NCBI GenBank assembly: GCA_902768735.1
Contig: CACXMK010000002.1
Location: forward strand, 47,059-111,058
Direction of reading: 5' to 3'
Length of the DNA stretch: 64,000 nucleotides
Source of the DNA: an uncultured Lachnospiraceae bacterium
GTDB lineage: Bacteria; Bacillota; Clostridia; Lachnospirales; Lachnospiraceae
A model generated the notes under the pieces. The model had not been told where the DNA came from. It did no database searches and saw nothing but the letters and a program-made list of their open reading frames with translations. This document shows positions 51,036 through 59,505 of this stretch, in pieces (the first letter of the stretch is position 1; the number at the start of each line of letters is the position of its first letter). The translations under genes and the position numbers were made by a program.

Positions 51036-51992
51036 ATGGCACTGAATCAGAGAAAGGTAGCAATGGTTGGCTGTGGTTCTGCAGGCGCGGCGTCCTGTTT
51101 TGCCCTTATGCAGAGCGGCCTGTTTACGGAAATGGTTTTGATCGACTCGGAGCCCGGGAAAGCGGAAGGCGAGGCGATGGATCTCGCGCAGGGTCTTACC
51201 TTCTCCAGACCGATGAGGATCTATGCGGGAACATTCGATGATCTTGCGGATGCCGCGATCGTGATCGTAGCAGCAGCGGCGTCGCAGAGAAAAGGCGACA
51301 CAAGGCTGGATCTGGTCAAAAAGAACGTGGATATATTTAAGAACGTCATCCCTGAGATCGCGAAGAGAAACGAAGAAGGCATCATGCTGATCGTTGCGAA
51401 CCCGGTGGATATCCTTACCTATGCAGCGCTCAAGATCAGCGGCTGGTCGGAGAACAGAGTACTGGGAATCGGAACCGTTCTTGATACCGCAAGGCTGAGA
51501 TATCTTCTGAGCGACAAGCTCAGCGTCGACGCGCGCAACATCCATGTGTATATGACAGGTGAGCAGGGCAAGGGCGAAGTCCCGATCTGGAGCAGCGCGA
51601 GTGTCTCCGGCGTTCCGATCCGCGATTTCTGCGAGATGCGCGGATACCCGGATCCCACAGACTACTTCAAGGTCGTGACCAAGGAGGTCAGGACCAGTAA
51701 TGACATGATCACCAGGAAGAAGAAAGCCGCGTATTACGGCATCGCGATGGCTGTCCGCAGGATCTGCGAGGCGATCGTGCGCGATGAGAAGTCCGTGCTT
51801 CCCGTTTCGAGCCTGATGTACGGAGCGTTCGATATTGACGGTCTGGCGCTGAGCATGCCGGCGGTGGTCGGCAAGAATGGCATTGAATGCCTGGTAGCAC
51901 TGGATATGAGCGAGGAGGAACTCGACGAGCTCAGAAAGACAGCTGCCACTGTCAAGGCAATCGTGGACGACGTCTTCGGAGAGGCAAAGTGA
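51036..51992 (+). CDS. L-lactate dehydrogenase homologue lacking the catalytic histidine
   Basis: A 318-residue LDH/MDH-family protein. NAD-binding GCGSAG, substrate-specificity Gln and Arg in SQRKGDTR, Asn in ANPVDI and the Asp-Arg pair in VLDTARLR are all conserved and favour LDH over malate dehydrogenase. The proton-relay His of the family motif GEHGDS is Gln177 here (codon CAG; GEQGKGE), and the following Asp is Lys. Without the His-Asp relay normal lactate oxidation is unlikely; the protein may have another substrate, a weak activity or a regulatory role. Ribosome site AGGAGG. A strong terminator follows. Confidence 0.85.
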   Translation: MALNQRKVAMVGCGSAGAASCFALMQSGLFTEMVLIDSEPGKAEGEAMDLAQGLTFSRPMRIYAGTFDDLADAAIVIVAAAASQRKGDTRLDLVKKNVDIFKNVIPEIAKRNEEGIMLIVANPVDILTYAALKISGWSENRVLGIGTVLDTARLRYLLSDKLSVDARNIHVYMTGEQGKGEVPIWSSASVSGVPIRDFCEMRGYPDPTDYFKVVTKEVRTSNDMITRKKKAAYYGIAMAVRRICEAIVRDEKSVLPVSSLMYGAFDIDGLALSMPAVVGKNGIECLVALDMSEEELDELRKTAATVKAIVDDVFGEAK

Positions 51993-52022
51993 TCCGGTCA
52001 CAAAGTTAATGGACACAAAAAG

Positions 52023-52052
52023 GAGCTGCCGCTATGCGGCAGCTCTTTTTTC
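52023..52052 (+). terminator. Intrinsic terminator after the LDH homologue
   Basis: GAGCTGCCGC (52023-52032) pairs perfectly with GCGGCAGCTC (52036-52045) over TAT, followed by T7; an A-run upstream may also serve the minus strand. Confidence 0.95.
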
Positions 52053-52055
52053 ATG

Positions 52056-52123
52056 TTATTCTTTTTAATTATTCTTTTTAATTATTCTTTTTTGATTATT
52101 TCTTTTTTAGCTGTTCTTTTTAG
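52056..52123. repeat. Degenerate T-rich 13-15 bp tandem repeat
   Basis: Units of TTATTCTTTTTAA type: two identical 13-mers (52056-52068, 52069-52081) then three decaying copies to 52123, overlapping the rubredoxin stop codon. Slippage-prone low-complexity sequence between convergent genes. Confidence 0.65.
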
Positions 52124-52284
52124 TCGTTCTTCTCTTCGAAGTCTTCCTTGCCGACGCTGCAAAGAGGGCACTCCCAGTCATCGGGAAGGTCAGCGAAAAG
52201 GGTGCCGGGCTCGATGCCGTTATCCGGATCGCCGAGATCTTCGTCATAGATGTAGCCGCAAACTGTGCATTCAAATTTAGCCAT
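52120..52284 (-). CDS. Rubredoxin
   Basis: A 54-residue rubredoxin of full length with the iron site CTVCG (residues 6-10) and CPLC (39-42) and the core aromatic residues (Tyr, Trp) in place. It carries one iron and passes single electrons in anaerobe oxidative-stress or redox pathways. ATG 52284 follows GGAGAA on the minus strand; the longer open frame upstream is not supported. Confidence 0.96.
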   Translation of the reverse strand: MAKFECTVCGYIYDEDLGDPDNGIEPGTLFADLPDDWECPLCSVGKEDFEEKND

Positions 52285-52347
52285 TTTCGTTCTCCTTTTT
52301 TGTCTTTCGTGTGCCGAAAGGCGGTTATTGATTTCAAAGATGATTTC

Positions 52348-52376
52348 ATTATATCGGATGCGCAAAGCGCTTGCAA
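52348..52376 (-). promoter_or_regulatory. Rubredoxin promoter
   Basis: On the minus strand: TTGCAA (complement of 52371-52376), 17-base spacer, perfect TATAAT (complement of 52348-52353), 64 bases upstream of the start codon. Confidence 0.85.
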
Positions 52377-52560
52377 TGCTATTTCCGACCGTATTTCTGC
52401 AGGTGAAGAAGTCTCTGCTGTGCGGGTGAAGAAGTCACTGCCCGTACCGGTTTTGGCGCGTCCCATCAGGCGTGGATCTTTGGTTTTTGAGACTGTGAAA
52501 GCGGGATTTTCACCCGGTTTCGGCCGTTTTTACAAAGTTGAAAAACCTGCGGGAAAGGGG
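52377..52560. other. Gap between rubredoxin and tad promoters
   Basis: Within the 340-base divergent gap this middle part holds no gene I can support. It contains an imperfect direct repeat of GTGAAGAAGTC-CTGC (about 52402 and 52424) and a GAAAGCGGGATTTTCACCCGG stretch split by a small palindrome-like core; either could be a regulator site for the tad operon. Confidence 0.4.
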
Positions 52561-52590
52561 TTGTGCGGGGTACAGGGGAGTGTCTATAAT
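52561..52590 (+). promoter_or_regulatory. tad operon promoter
   Basis: TTGTGC (52561-52566), 18-base spacer, perfect TATAAT (52585-52590), 34 bases before the first tad start codon. Confidence 0.75.
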
Positions 52591-52624
52591 GGGTTTCACC
52601 AGCCGGAGGAAGGAGGTGAAGCCA

Positions 52625-53074
52625 ATGACCGAAGGCGGGCGGATGGTCTTAGTACTGTTCGTGACAGCGGCTGCGGCGTCGGATCTTTACTCGGGCCGGA
52701 TCCGGAATTTTCTGATCCTCCCCACGCTGGCAGGCGGCTTCTGGCTGCTGGCGGTGAACGCTCCCGGAGAGCTCCCGTCAGTTCTTGGAATGATGCTCCT
52801 TACGTTCTTCTTTCTGTTTCCTTTTTGGAGAGGGGGAGGCTTGGGCGCCGGAGACGTCAAGTTCCTGATGGCGCTGGTCCCTTTTATGGGTGCGCACTGG
52901 TATCTTACAGCTGTTGTTCTGTCTTTTCTGATCGGAGCGGTGATCGCCGCAGTTCTGTTGATCAGAGACCGGGACAAGTCCCGGACCATTCACTTCGCTG
53001 TGCCTTGCGGCATCAGCGTCATGCTCTGTCTGCTTCTCGAACAGGCAGAAATACAGAGCTTATCCCTGTTTTGA
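52625..53074 (+). CDS. Prepilin peptidase (A24 family), first of two
   Basis: A 149-residue membrane protein with 4-5 helices. The two catalytic aspartates of A24 peptidases are visible in ASDLYSGRIRN and in GAGDVKF (GxGD motif). TadV/CpaA-type peptidases cut the short leader of Flp pilin and TadE-like pseudopilins at the inner membrane face. ATG 52625 lies after AAGGAGGTGA (52608-52617). First gene of the Tad-type operon; followed by a 128-base gap with no feature seen. Confidence 0.88.
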   Translation: MTEGGRMVLVLFVTAAAASDLYSGRIRNFLILPTLAGGFWLLAVNAPGELPSVLGMMLLTFFFLFPFWRGGGLGAGDVKFLMALVPFMGAHWYLTAVVLSFLIGAVIAAVLLIRDRDKSRTIHFAVPCGISVMLCLLLEQAEIQSLSLF

Positions 53075-53202
53075 CTTAGTACTGTCTTCCGATGTGAAGG
53101 AACCGCGAAAGTGCGCAAGACGCCCTTTTGTTTCTTAAAGTACGCCAAAACACAGCATTTCCTGCTTTTTTAATGAAAGGGTGCCATAAAGGAGTATTGC
53201 CT

Positions 53203-54219
53203 ATGAAAAGTGATTGTGAAAATACGGCGCGCAGGATCTGTATCTGCGACGCGGAGATCTCTTACGGAGAGCACCTTATGGAATATCTTCGGAGTGAAGA
53301 GAACCTGCCGTGCGAGATCTACCTGTATACGAGCCGGGCATCGTTTCTTGAGAAAGAAACGCCTGCCACCGCAAGGCTGCTTGTGATCGCGGAGTCCCAG
53401 TATTCAGAGGAAATAGAGGAAGCGGGGTTTTTGGATATTCTCCTTCTGAACGAGAGCAGTGTCTACAGGGAGAAGCCGGAGAATCTCAGTAAGTATCAGT
53501 CGGTGGACCGCATCTGCGGAAGGGTCCGCGAGATCTGCGCCGGGCAGCCGGAAGAGCTCTCGCCGAGTGTGCGGCATGGAAAACCGATGAAGCTGATCGG
53601 CGTCTATACCCCTGTTACAAGGTGCCTGCAAACGACCTTTTCGATCTGTATGGGACAGCTCCTGGCAAAGAGCGCGCCTGCACTTTATCTGAACTTCGAG
53701 GCGTATTCGGGACTGGAGAATCTGCTGGACAGGAGTTTTCGGGGAAGCGTCAGCGACCTTCTGTATTTTAACGACTGTGCCAGGGAGAAACTGGCGGGTC
53801 AGCTTGCGTTCATGACGGAAAAGGCCGGGGAGTTGGACTTTCTGCCGCCTATGGAGTCGTTCATCCAGCTGCGGGCGATCCGGGCAGAACAGTGGATCGG
53901 GCTGTTTCAGACGATCGAGAAGGTGACGGATTACGAGTACTGCATCCTCGACCTGAGCGAGCAGGTGGACGGGATCCTGGAGATCCTCAGGCAGTGTGAC
54001 CTCATCTTTACGATCACAAGGGAGGACGGTATTTCCGGGGCCAAACTCAGGCAGTATGAACAGCTCCTTACGAGTACACAGTACGAGGATATCTTCATGA
54101 AGACGAGAAGATGCCGGCTGCCGGTGTTCAGGGAACTGCCGGAGAGTATCCTGATGCTTTCCCGCGGAGAGCTCGCGTCCTGCGTGGGAGGCATTTTAGA
54201 GGAGGAGGATCTTATATGA
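53203..54219 (+). CDS. TadZ/CpaE-like protein with degenerate Walker A
   Basis: A 338-residue protein that sits where TadZ/CpaE, the polar localiser of Tad pili, is expected. Residues ~1-110 resemble a receiver-like domain; residues ~128-330 follow the MinD/ParA fold order. The deviant Walker A of TadZ (GxxGGxGKT) is replaced by GVYTPVTRCLQTTFS near 132-147, lacking the Gly run and the key Lys. LDLSEQVDG may be the Walker B equivalent. ATG 53203 follows AAGGAG; the frame upstream to 53128 is not supported. The stop overlaps the tadA start. Confidence 0.72.
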   Translation: MKSDCENTARRICICDAEISYGEHLMEYLRSEENLPCEIYLYTSRASFLEKETPATARLLVIAESQYSEEIEEAGFLDILLLNESSVYREKPENLSKYQSVDRICGRVREICAGQPEELSPSVRHGKPMKLIGVYTPVTRCLQTTFSICMGQLLAKSAPALYLNFEAYSGLENLLDRSFRGSVSDLLYFNDCAREKLAGQLAFMTEKAGELDFLPPMESFIQLRAIRAEQWIGLFQTIEKVTDYEYCILDLSEQVDGILEILRQCDLIFTITREDGISGAKLRQYEQLLTSTQYEDIFMKTRRCRLPVFRELPESILMLSRGELASCVGGILEEEDLI

Positions 54220-55445
54220 AACCGTCCTACGCCGCAGTGAGGGAAGCCCTGCAGGTGTCGATCATGAAGCGCATCGATTTCTCAAGGGAAGTGCCCGACA
54301 GGGAAGTCCTTGATCTGATCGACAGCCATCTCACTGCGGAAGCGCCTCCCGAACTCCTTTTCTTTACTGTCGAGGAAAAAAAGAGACTGCGCCAGGATCT
54401 GTTTCACTCCATCCGGAGACTCGACGTTCTGCAGGACCTGCTGGAAGACGCTTCTGTCACGGAGATCATGGTCAACGGACCTGACAGCATCTTTGTGGAA
54501 AGGGAGGGAGAGTTGTTTCCCTATCCGGGGAGTTTTTCTTCCGCGCAGAAACTGGAGGATGTGATCCAGCAGATCGTCGGAGCTGCGAACAGGGTGGTCA
54601 ACACAGCCTCTCCGATCGTGGACTGCAGGCTTTCGAACGGCGACCGCGTGAATGTGGTTCTATCACCGGTGGCGGTAAACGGTCCGATCCTGACGATCCG
54701 CAGATTTCCGGAGAAGCCGATCGCAATGGAGGATCTGATCCGGCTTGGATCTGTCTCTTCCGAAACAGCGGATTTTCTTACAAGGTGCGTCAGGGCTGGA
54801 CTCAATATTTTTATCAGTGGCGGCACGGGATCGGGGAAGACCACGTTCCTCAATGTTCTTACAGACTGCATTGATCCGAAGGAGCGCGTGATCACGATCG
54901 AGGACAATGCCGAGATGCAGATCCGCCGCGTTCCGAATCTCGTGCAGATGGAGGCGAGAAACGCGAATGTGGAAGGCTGCAGACCGATCAGCATCCGTGA
55001 CCTTATCAAAGCGAGCCTCAGGATGCGCCCGGACCGGATCATCGTGGGAGAAGTCAGGGGCCCTGAGGCGATCGACATGATCCAGGCTATGAATACAGGA
55101 CACGACGGCAGCATGTCCACAGGACATGCGAACAGCGCGGCGGACATGCTCGCAAGGCTGGAGACGATGATCCTCATGGGGATGGACCTGCCCGTATCGG
55201 CAGTGAGAGGGCAGCTGGCCTCGGGGATCGACCTGATCGTGCACCTCGGAAGGCTGCGGGACAGGAGCAGAAAGCTTCTGGAGATCGCGGAGATCATGGG
55301 AGTGAAAGACGGGCAGATCGTATTGTCCACGCTGTTCCGGTATACGGAGACGGGAGAAGAGAATGGGAAGATCACCGGAACATGGATTAAGGAAAAAGAG
55401 ATTTTTCACAGAGGTAAGTTCGAAATGGCGGGAATACCTGTCTGA
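54216..55445 (+). CDS. tadA: Tad pilus assembly ATPase (CpaF/TadA)
   Basis: A 409-residue type II/IV secretion ATPase. N-terminal domain with LLEDASVTEIMVNGPDSIFVE, Walker A SGGTGSGKTT (~199-208), Asp box ITIEDNAEMQI, Walker B MRPDRIIVGEVRGPE and His box MSTGHANS. It powers pilus extension and possibly retraction from the inner membrane. ATG overlaps the tadZ-like stop (ATGA). The frame is open upstream to 54111 but the ribosome site GGAGGA (54200-54206) fixes 54216. Confidence 0.95.
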   Translation: MKPSYAAVREALQVSIMKRIDFSREVPDREVLDLIDSHLTAEAPPELLFFTVEEKKRLRQDLFHSIRRLDVLQDLLEDASVTEIMVNGPDSIFVEREGELFPYPGSFSSAQKLEDVIQQIVGAANRVVNTASPIVDCRLSNGDRVNVVLSPVAVNGPILTIRRFPEKPIAMEDLIRLGSVSSETADFLTRCVRAGLNIFISGGTGSGKTTFLNVLTDCIDPKERVITIEDNAEMQIRRVPNLVQMEARNANVEGCRPISIRDLIKASLRMRPDRIIVGEVRGPEAIDMIQAMNTGHDGSMSTGHANSAADMLARLETMILMGMDLPVSAVRGQLASGIDLIVHLGRLRDRSRKLLEIAEIMGVKDGQIVLSTLFRYTETGEENGKITGTWIKEKEIFHRGKFEMAGIPV

Positions 55446-56151
55446 AAGGACGATCCTTTATCTGGCGGAAGGAGCGGGGATCGCAGCTGCCGTGGCGTGG
55501 CTGTTCTACCAGTCAAAGAGTGCCATGCTCCTGTTTTCTCCATTGGCGGTTCTGTACTGTATGTTCAGGACAGAGGGGGACAGGCAGAAGGAAAAAAGGA
55601 TTCTCTCTGGGCAGTTCAGGGAGCTCCTTGAAAGCGTGAACAATGCGCTGCGGGCGGGAGATTCTCCGGAGAACGCCTTTCGGGAGGGATATAAGGACAT
55701 GCTCTATGAGTATGGGGAATACGCGCCTGTCGCGAAGGAGATGAGCCGTGTGATCTGCGGCCTTGACAACAGGGTCCCTTTGGAAGACCTGTTGGAGGAA
55801 TTCGCCTGCAGGGCGGGGACAGAAGAGATCAGGGAATTCGCGGAAGTCTTCAGGATTGCCAAGAGGGGCGGGGGCAACATGACGGAGATCCTTGCAAAGA
55901 CCGCGGCGCTGATCGGGGAGCGGCTCGATGTGGAAAACGAGATCCGTATAATGCTGGGAAACCGCCGGCTCGAACAAAGGATCATGGATGCGACGCCATT
56001 TCTGATCATTTTTTATATAGGCGCCGCGTCACCGGGATTCTTTGACGTTCTCTACCACAATCCGGAGGGGGTGCTCTTTATGACAGCCTGCCTTATCGCT
56101 TATTTCGGCGCGCTGGTCCTGTCGGAGCGGATCCTGACAGTGACGATGTAA
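55363..56151 (+). CDS. tadB: TadB-like inner-membrane platform protein
   Basis: A 262-residue T2SSF-family protein: an N-terminal basic stretch, two membrane helices (~30-60), the cytoplasmic T2SSF domain (~75-205, with GDSPENAF and KRGGGNMTEIL) and two C-terminal helices (~210-230, ~238-258). It forms the inner-membrane platform with TadC. It overlaps tadA by 83 bases; ATG 55363 follows GGGAGAAGAG, and no later in-frame start before the first helix is better. Confidence 0.87.
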   Translation: MGRSPEHGLRKKRFFTEVSSKWREYLSERTILYLAEGAGIAAAVAWLFYQSKSAMLLFSPLAVLYCMFRTEGDRQKEKRILSGQFRELLESVNNALRAGDSPENAFREGYKDMLYEYGEYAPVAKEMSRVICGLDNRVPLEDLLEEFACRAGTEEIREFAEVFRIAKRGGGNMTEILAKTAALIGERLDVENEIRIMLGNRRLEQRIMDATPFLIIFYIGAASPGFFDVLYHNPEGVLFMTACLIAYFGALVLSERILTVTM

Positions 56152-56161
56152 GGAGGCGGAA

Positions 56162-57670
56162 ATGGAGATCTACATATACAGCTTGATCTTTTTGGGATAT
56201 CTGGTGCTCGGTTTCCTCTCCCGTGAAAGGGAGGGGATCGGGTCCCGGAAGATGGCGCGATATCTGTACATGATCTTAAAGAAACTTGAGCGAAAAAAGA
56301 GACGCCTTAATTTCTTTGAGGGGAGCGGGATCCGCAGAGATATAGCTCTTCTGTATCCGTTTGGAAGGACAAAGGAGGAAGAGGAGCAGTTTTATGTGGA
56401 GAGGATCCGGCTCGTTCTTCTGATCCTTTTCGCCGGGACAGTCCTGGCTGCGGCAAGCTATATAGCCGCCGGGGAGAACCTGCTTCTTGCGGAGGGAAGG
56501 AAGCTTGTAAGGGAGGAGATCGGAGGGGAGGACCGCAGCACGGAATTGGAAGCATATCTTCTGACCAAGGCGCCCGAGAGCGGGGAGACAGAGGAAGAGC
56601 CGTTCGTCTATCAGGGAAGCTACAGATTAGAAGTTCGCGCCAGAAAATACAGTGAGGAGCAGGCAGGGAAAATGGCGAGGGAGGCTTTTGCCGCGCTCCC
56701 TGTGAGGATCCTGGGTGAAAACAAGAGCCTCGACGAAGTACGGTCCCCTTTAAACCTTCCTTCCCAGATAGAGGACATGCCTTTCCGGATTACCTGGGAG
56801 AGCAGCAACTACGCGCTCATCGACTCGGATGGGAAGGTCGGAAACCTTGGAATGGAGGAGGGAGCCCGCCGGCAAGTGTCTCTTACAGCAGTGCTCACCT
56901 ACGACAACGGGACGGCGGCAGGTCTTCGGTATGAAGAGGAATATGAAGTCACTGTCTTACCGCCGGTACTGGCAGAACAGGACAGGCTGACGGCGGAACT
57001 CAGGGAAGCGATCGAAAGAGCCGATGAAAACAGTGTTTCCGGGGAAGTTCTCCCGCTCCCCCGGGAACTGGAAGAACGGGGAATTGTATGGAGAGAGAAA
57101 CCCGAAGATCCGGGGCTCGCGGTACTATTGTTCACAATACTGCTGGCGTTTCTGGCGGCAGCAGCGATGGGGAGCCGTCTGCACGAAAAAGCAGTCCAAA
57201 GAGAACGCCAGATGATGCTGGATCATCCGCGGGTCATCAGTAAATTTGTACTGTATCTGGGAGCCGGATTAAGCGTGAGGAGTACTTTTTTCAAAATCGG
57301 AGAGGAATATGAACGGAAAAAAGAGGAAGGGCTAAAGAAGCGGTATGTTTATGAGGAGATCCTGTTTGTCTGCAGGGAGTTGAAGAGCGGCGTACCGGAG
57401 GAAGAGGTTTACGCCCGGTTCGGTCAAAGGTGCAGGTCCAGGCAGTATATGAGGATGAGCACTCTTTTGGCACAGAACCTCAGAAAGGGGAATCAGGCAT
57501 TATTGTCTGTAATGCAGCAGGAGGCGCAGGCATCGTTTGAAGAGAGAAGGAATACGGCACGAAAGCTGGGAGAGGAGGCGGAGACGAAACTACTGCTGCC
57601 GATGATCACGATGCTGGCTATCACAATGCTGATGATCATAATACCTGCCTATTACAGTTTTGCAGCATAG
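56162..57670 (+). CDS. tadC: TadC-like platform protein with a large extracytoplasmic insert
   Basis: A 502-residue protein. Typical TadC proteins are near 300 residues. Helices at ~3-20 and ~82-101 are followed by a ~215-residue insert, then helix ~318-337, the T2SSF cytoplasmic domain (~340-480) and a final helix (~482-500). If the T2SSF part is cytoplasmic, the insert is outside. The insert has a beta-rich stretch (YRLEVRARKYSEEQ, and SLTAVLTYDNGT) that could be two small Ig-like or pilus-contact modules. ATG follows AAGGAGG. The family of the insert is not recognised. Confidence 0.8.
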   Translation: MEIYIYSLIFLGYLVLGFLSREREGIGSRKMARYLYMILKKLERKKRRLNFFEGSGIRRDIALLYPFGRTKEEEEQFYVERIRLVLLILFAGTVLAAASYIAAGENLLLAEGRKLVREEIGGEDRSTELEAYLLTKAPESGETEEEPFVYQGSYRLEVRARKYSEEQAGKMAREAFAALPVRILGENKSLDEVRSPLNLPSQIEDMPFRITWESSNYALIDSDGKVGNLGMEEGARRQVSLTAVLTYDNGTAAGLRYEEEYEVTVLPPVLAEQDRLTAELREAIERADENSVSGEVLPLPRELEERGIVWREKPEDPGLAVLLFTILLAFLAAAAMGSRLHEKAVQRERQMMLDHPRVISKFVLYLGAGLSVRSTFFKIGEEYERKKEEGLKKRYVYEEILFVCRELKSGVPEEEVYARFGQRCRSRQYMRMSTLLAQNLRKGNQALLSVMQQEAQASFEERRNTARKLGEEAETKLLLPMITMLAITMLMIIIPAYYSFAA

Positions 57671-57705
57671 TATGGATGTTTTTCCGATAGGGGAAAGGAG
57701 AAGAG

Positions 57706-57909
57706 ATGAGAGAGACAGCGAAGGATTTTTGGAAGGATGAAACGGGAATGGGGACAGTGGAGATCATTTTGATCATTGTCGTGCTGATCGGACTTGTCAT
57801 TATTTTCAAGAAACAGCTCAACGACCTTGTCAAAAAGGTGTTCCAGAAGATCAGCAGTGACAGCAATTCGATCATCTCCCGCGCGATCTGCGGAAAGTGT
57901 CAGGTGTAA
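57706..57909 (+). CDS. flp: Flp-type (type IVb) major pilin
   Basis: A 67-residue pilin precursor. A short charged leader ends in ETG, the mature protein starts MGTVEIILIIVVLIGLV, with Glu at the fifth position and a hydrophobic helix, as in Flp1-family pilins. The A24 peptidases encoded at both ends of the operon would process it after Gly. Ribosome site AAAGGAG. C-terminal CGKC is unusual for Flp pilins and could form a disulfide or link to other parts. Confidence 0.9.
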   Translation: MRETAKDFWKDETGMGTVEIILIIVVLIGLVIIFKKQLNDLVKKVFQKISSDSNSIISRAICGKCQV

Positions 57910-57913
57910 GCAT

Positions 57914-59464
57914 ATGGGAGAAAAACAGGCGGGGGCGGAAGGGCGCCCCTGCCCCGTAGAAAAGCGCAGAGATTATGTTGACGGTTCTGTCACGGTTTAC
58001 CTGACCCTTTCACTCGGGGCATTGCTTGCACTGTATCTTGTGCTGTTTAGCGGCGCGAAGATCGGAGCGGCCCGAATGCAGATGGAGAGCGTGAGCCGCA
58101 TCGCACAGAACGCCGCGCTGGCGGAATTTCACCGGGAACTGCACAAGAGATACGACCTCTTCTTCGCGGATACTTCTTACGGAGGAGCGGGAGGAGGAGA
58201 CGAGACCTTTGAACAGCATTTGAGAGGGTACATGGAGCGCAACTGCACAAGAGAGCTGACGCTGCCACTGGGGACCATCCGGGACTGGACGTCTATGAAG
58301 ATCGGTGAGGTACAGGTCCCGGAGGCGAGATATGCCTGCGACAATGCGGGACAGGCTGTTCGGGAACAGGTCTACGCGTACATGGCGGCGGATCCGGCGG
58401 GAGCTTTTATAGCCAACGTATTGGTGTCAGCGGATCACTGGCGGGGGCTGGAGATCAGTGGAAGGGACTGGACAACAAGGATGCAGGACAGCCGGGAGGA
58501 CCTCAAACAGGCCCTCAGGGAGCAGCGCGAGCAGCAGAGGGAAGAAAACAGGGAGAAAGAGGAAAATGAAGAAGAGGTTACGGAGGAGGAACGGGAAGCT
58601 GCCTCGGGGGAGCCGTCCGAGGCTGAGAATATGGTGGACCAGCTGGCTGCTTTTCAGTTCCTGCCGGTCCTGATGCAGGTCTTCGGCAGTACGGAGGAGC
58701 TTTCAGACAGGAAAATACAGATGGAGAAATCCCTCTGCACGCGAGAGGTTCATCTCGGGACGGGTATGAAAGCAGACAATTCCCACGGGTATCCCAAAGC
58801 TGATGAGCTTCTCTTTAACAGGTACATCTATGAGAAGACGGGAAACTGCGTACGACCGTCAGAAGATGGGCAGCTGCGGTACCAGACGGAGTTCATTCTC
58901 TGCGGAAAGGATTCGGACCGCAGCAATCTCGAGGGAACGGCGGCAAGGCTCCTGCTGATCCGGGAGGCTTCGAACTGCGCGTATCTCTTTACAGACGAGA
59001 AGCGGATGGGACGGGTCCGTTTGGTGGCCGCCGCAGCATCACTTCTCCTCCTTAATCCCGAATTAGAGGAGCCGGTCGCGAACGCACTGGCACTCGCGTG
59101 GAGCTATCTTGAGAGCGTGCAGGATCTGCGTACTCTCATGACGGGAGGAAAAGTTCCTTTGCAGAAGACTGCACAGAGCTGGCAGACCGGGCTTCATGAG
59201 CTCCTGACCCCGATGACTGCCATTAGGGACAGGGACAGCGGGGAGGGGCTTGATTATGACAGCTATCTGCAGGGACTTCTCCTACTGGAAGGGAGTACAG
59301 TCAAAACACAGAGAACAATGGATGTGATGGAAATGGATATTCGCAGGATCACCGGCAACAGCGGATTCCGCATGGACCTGTGCCTGGATACCTTCCGCAT
59401 GCGCGCGAAGGCGCAGGCATGCGGCACACAGTTTCAGTTTGAAGGGACCGGAGGATACAATTGA
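57914..59464 (+). CDS. DUF5702/TadG-like minor pilus-associated protein
   Basis: A 516-residue protein with an N-terminal hydrophobic segment (~22-46, SVTVYLTLSLGALLALYLVL) preceded by a basic region, then a long extracytoplasmic part with a Glu/Arg-rich coiled coil (~190-240). Its place between Flp and TadE and the N-terminal helix fit the DUF5702 proteins of clostridial Tad loci. It begins 4 bases after the flp stop. Exact role unknown; probably a tip, minor or assembly component. Confidence 0.75.
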   Translation: MGEKQAGAEGRPCPVEKRRDYVDGSVTVYLTLSLGALLALYLVLFSGAKIGAARMQMESVSRIAQNAALAEFHRELHKRYDLFFADTSYGGAGGGDETFEQHLRGYMERNCTRELTLPLGTIRDWTSMKIGEVQVPEARYACDNAGQAVREQVYAYMAADPAGAFIANVLVSADHWRGLEISGRDWTTRMQDSREDLKQALREQREQQREENREKEENEEEVTEEEREAASGEPSEAENMVDQLAAFQFLPVLMQVFGSTEELSDRKIQMEKSLCTREVHLGTGMKADNSHGYPKADELLFNRYIYEKTGNCVRPSEDGQLRYQTEFILCGKDSDRSNLEGTAARLLLIREASNCAYLFTDEKRMGRVRLVAAAASLLLLNPELEEPVANALALAWSYLESVQDLRTLMTGGKVPLQKTAQSWQTGLHELLTPMTAIRDRDSGEGLDYDSYLQGLLLLEGSTVKTQRTMDVMEMDIRRITGNSGFRMDLCLDTFRMRAKAQACGTQFQFEGTGGYN

Positions 59465-59505
59465 TTTGTGGAACAGGCAGCGAGAGGGGAAAGGAGGCGG
59501 GAGCG

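Noticed and set aside
52300-53079. A 259-codon plus-strand frame across the rubredoxin-tad gap
   Set aside because: It spans the tad promoter and reads the prepilin peptidase out of frame; no ribosome site. The peptidase frame carries the catalytic aspartates.
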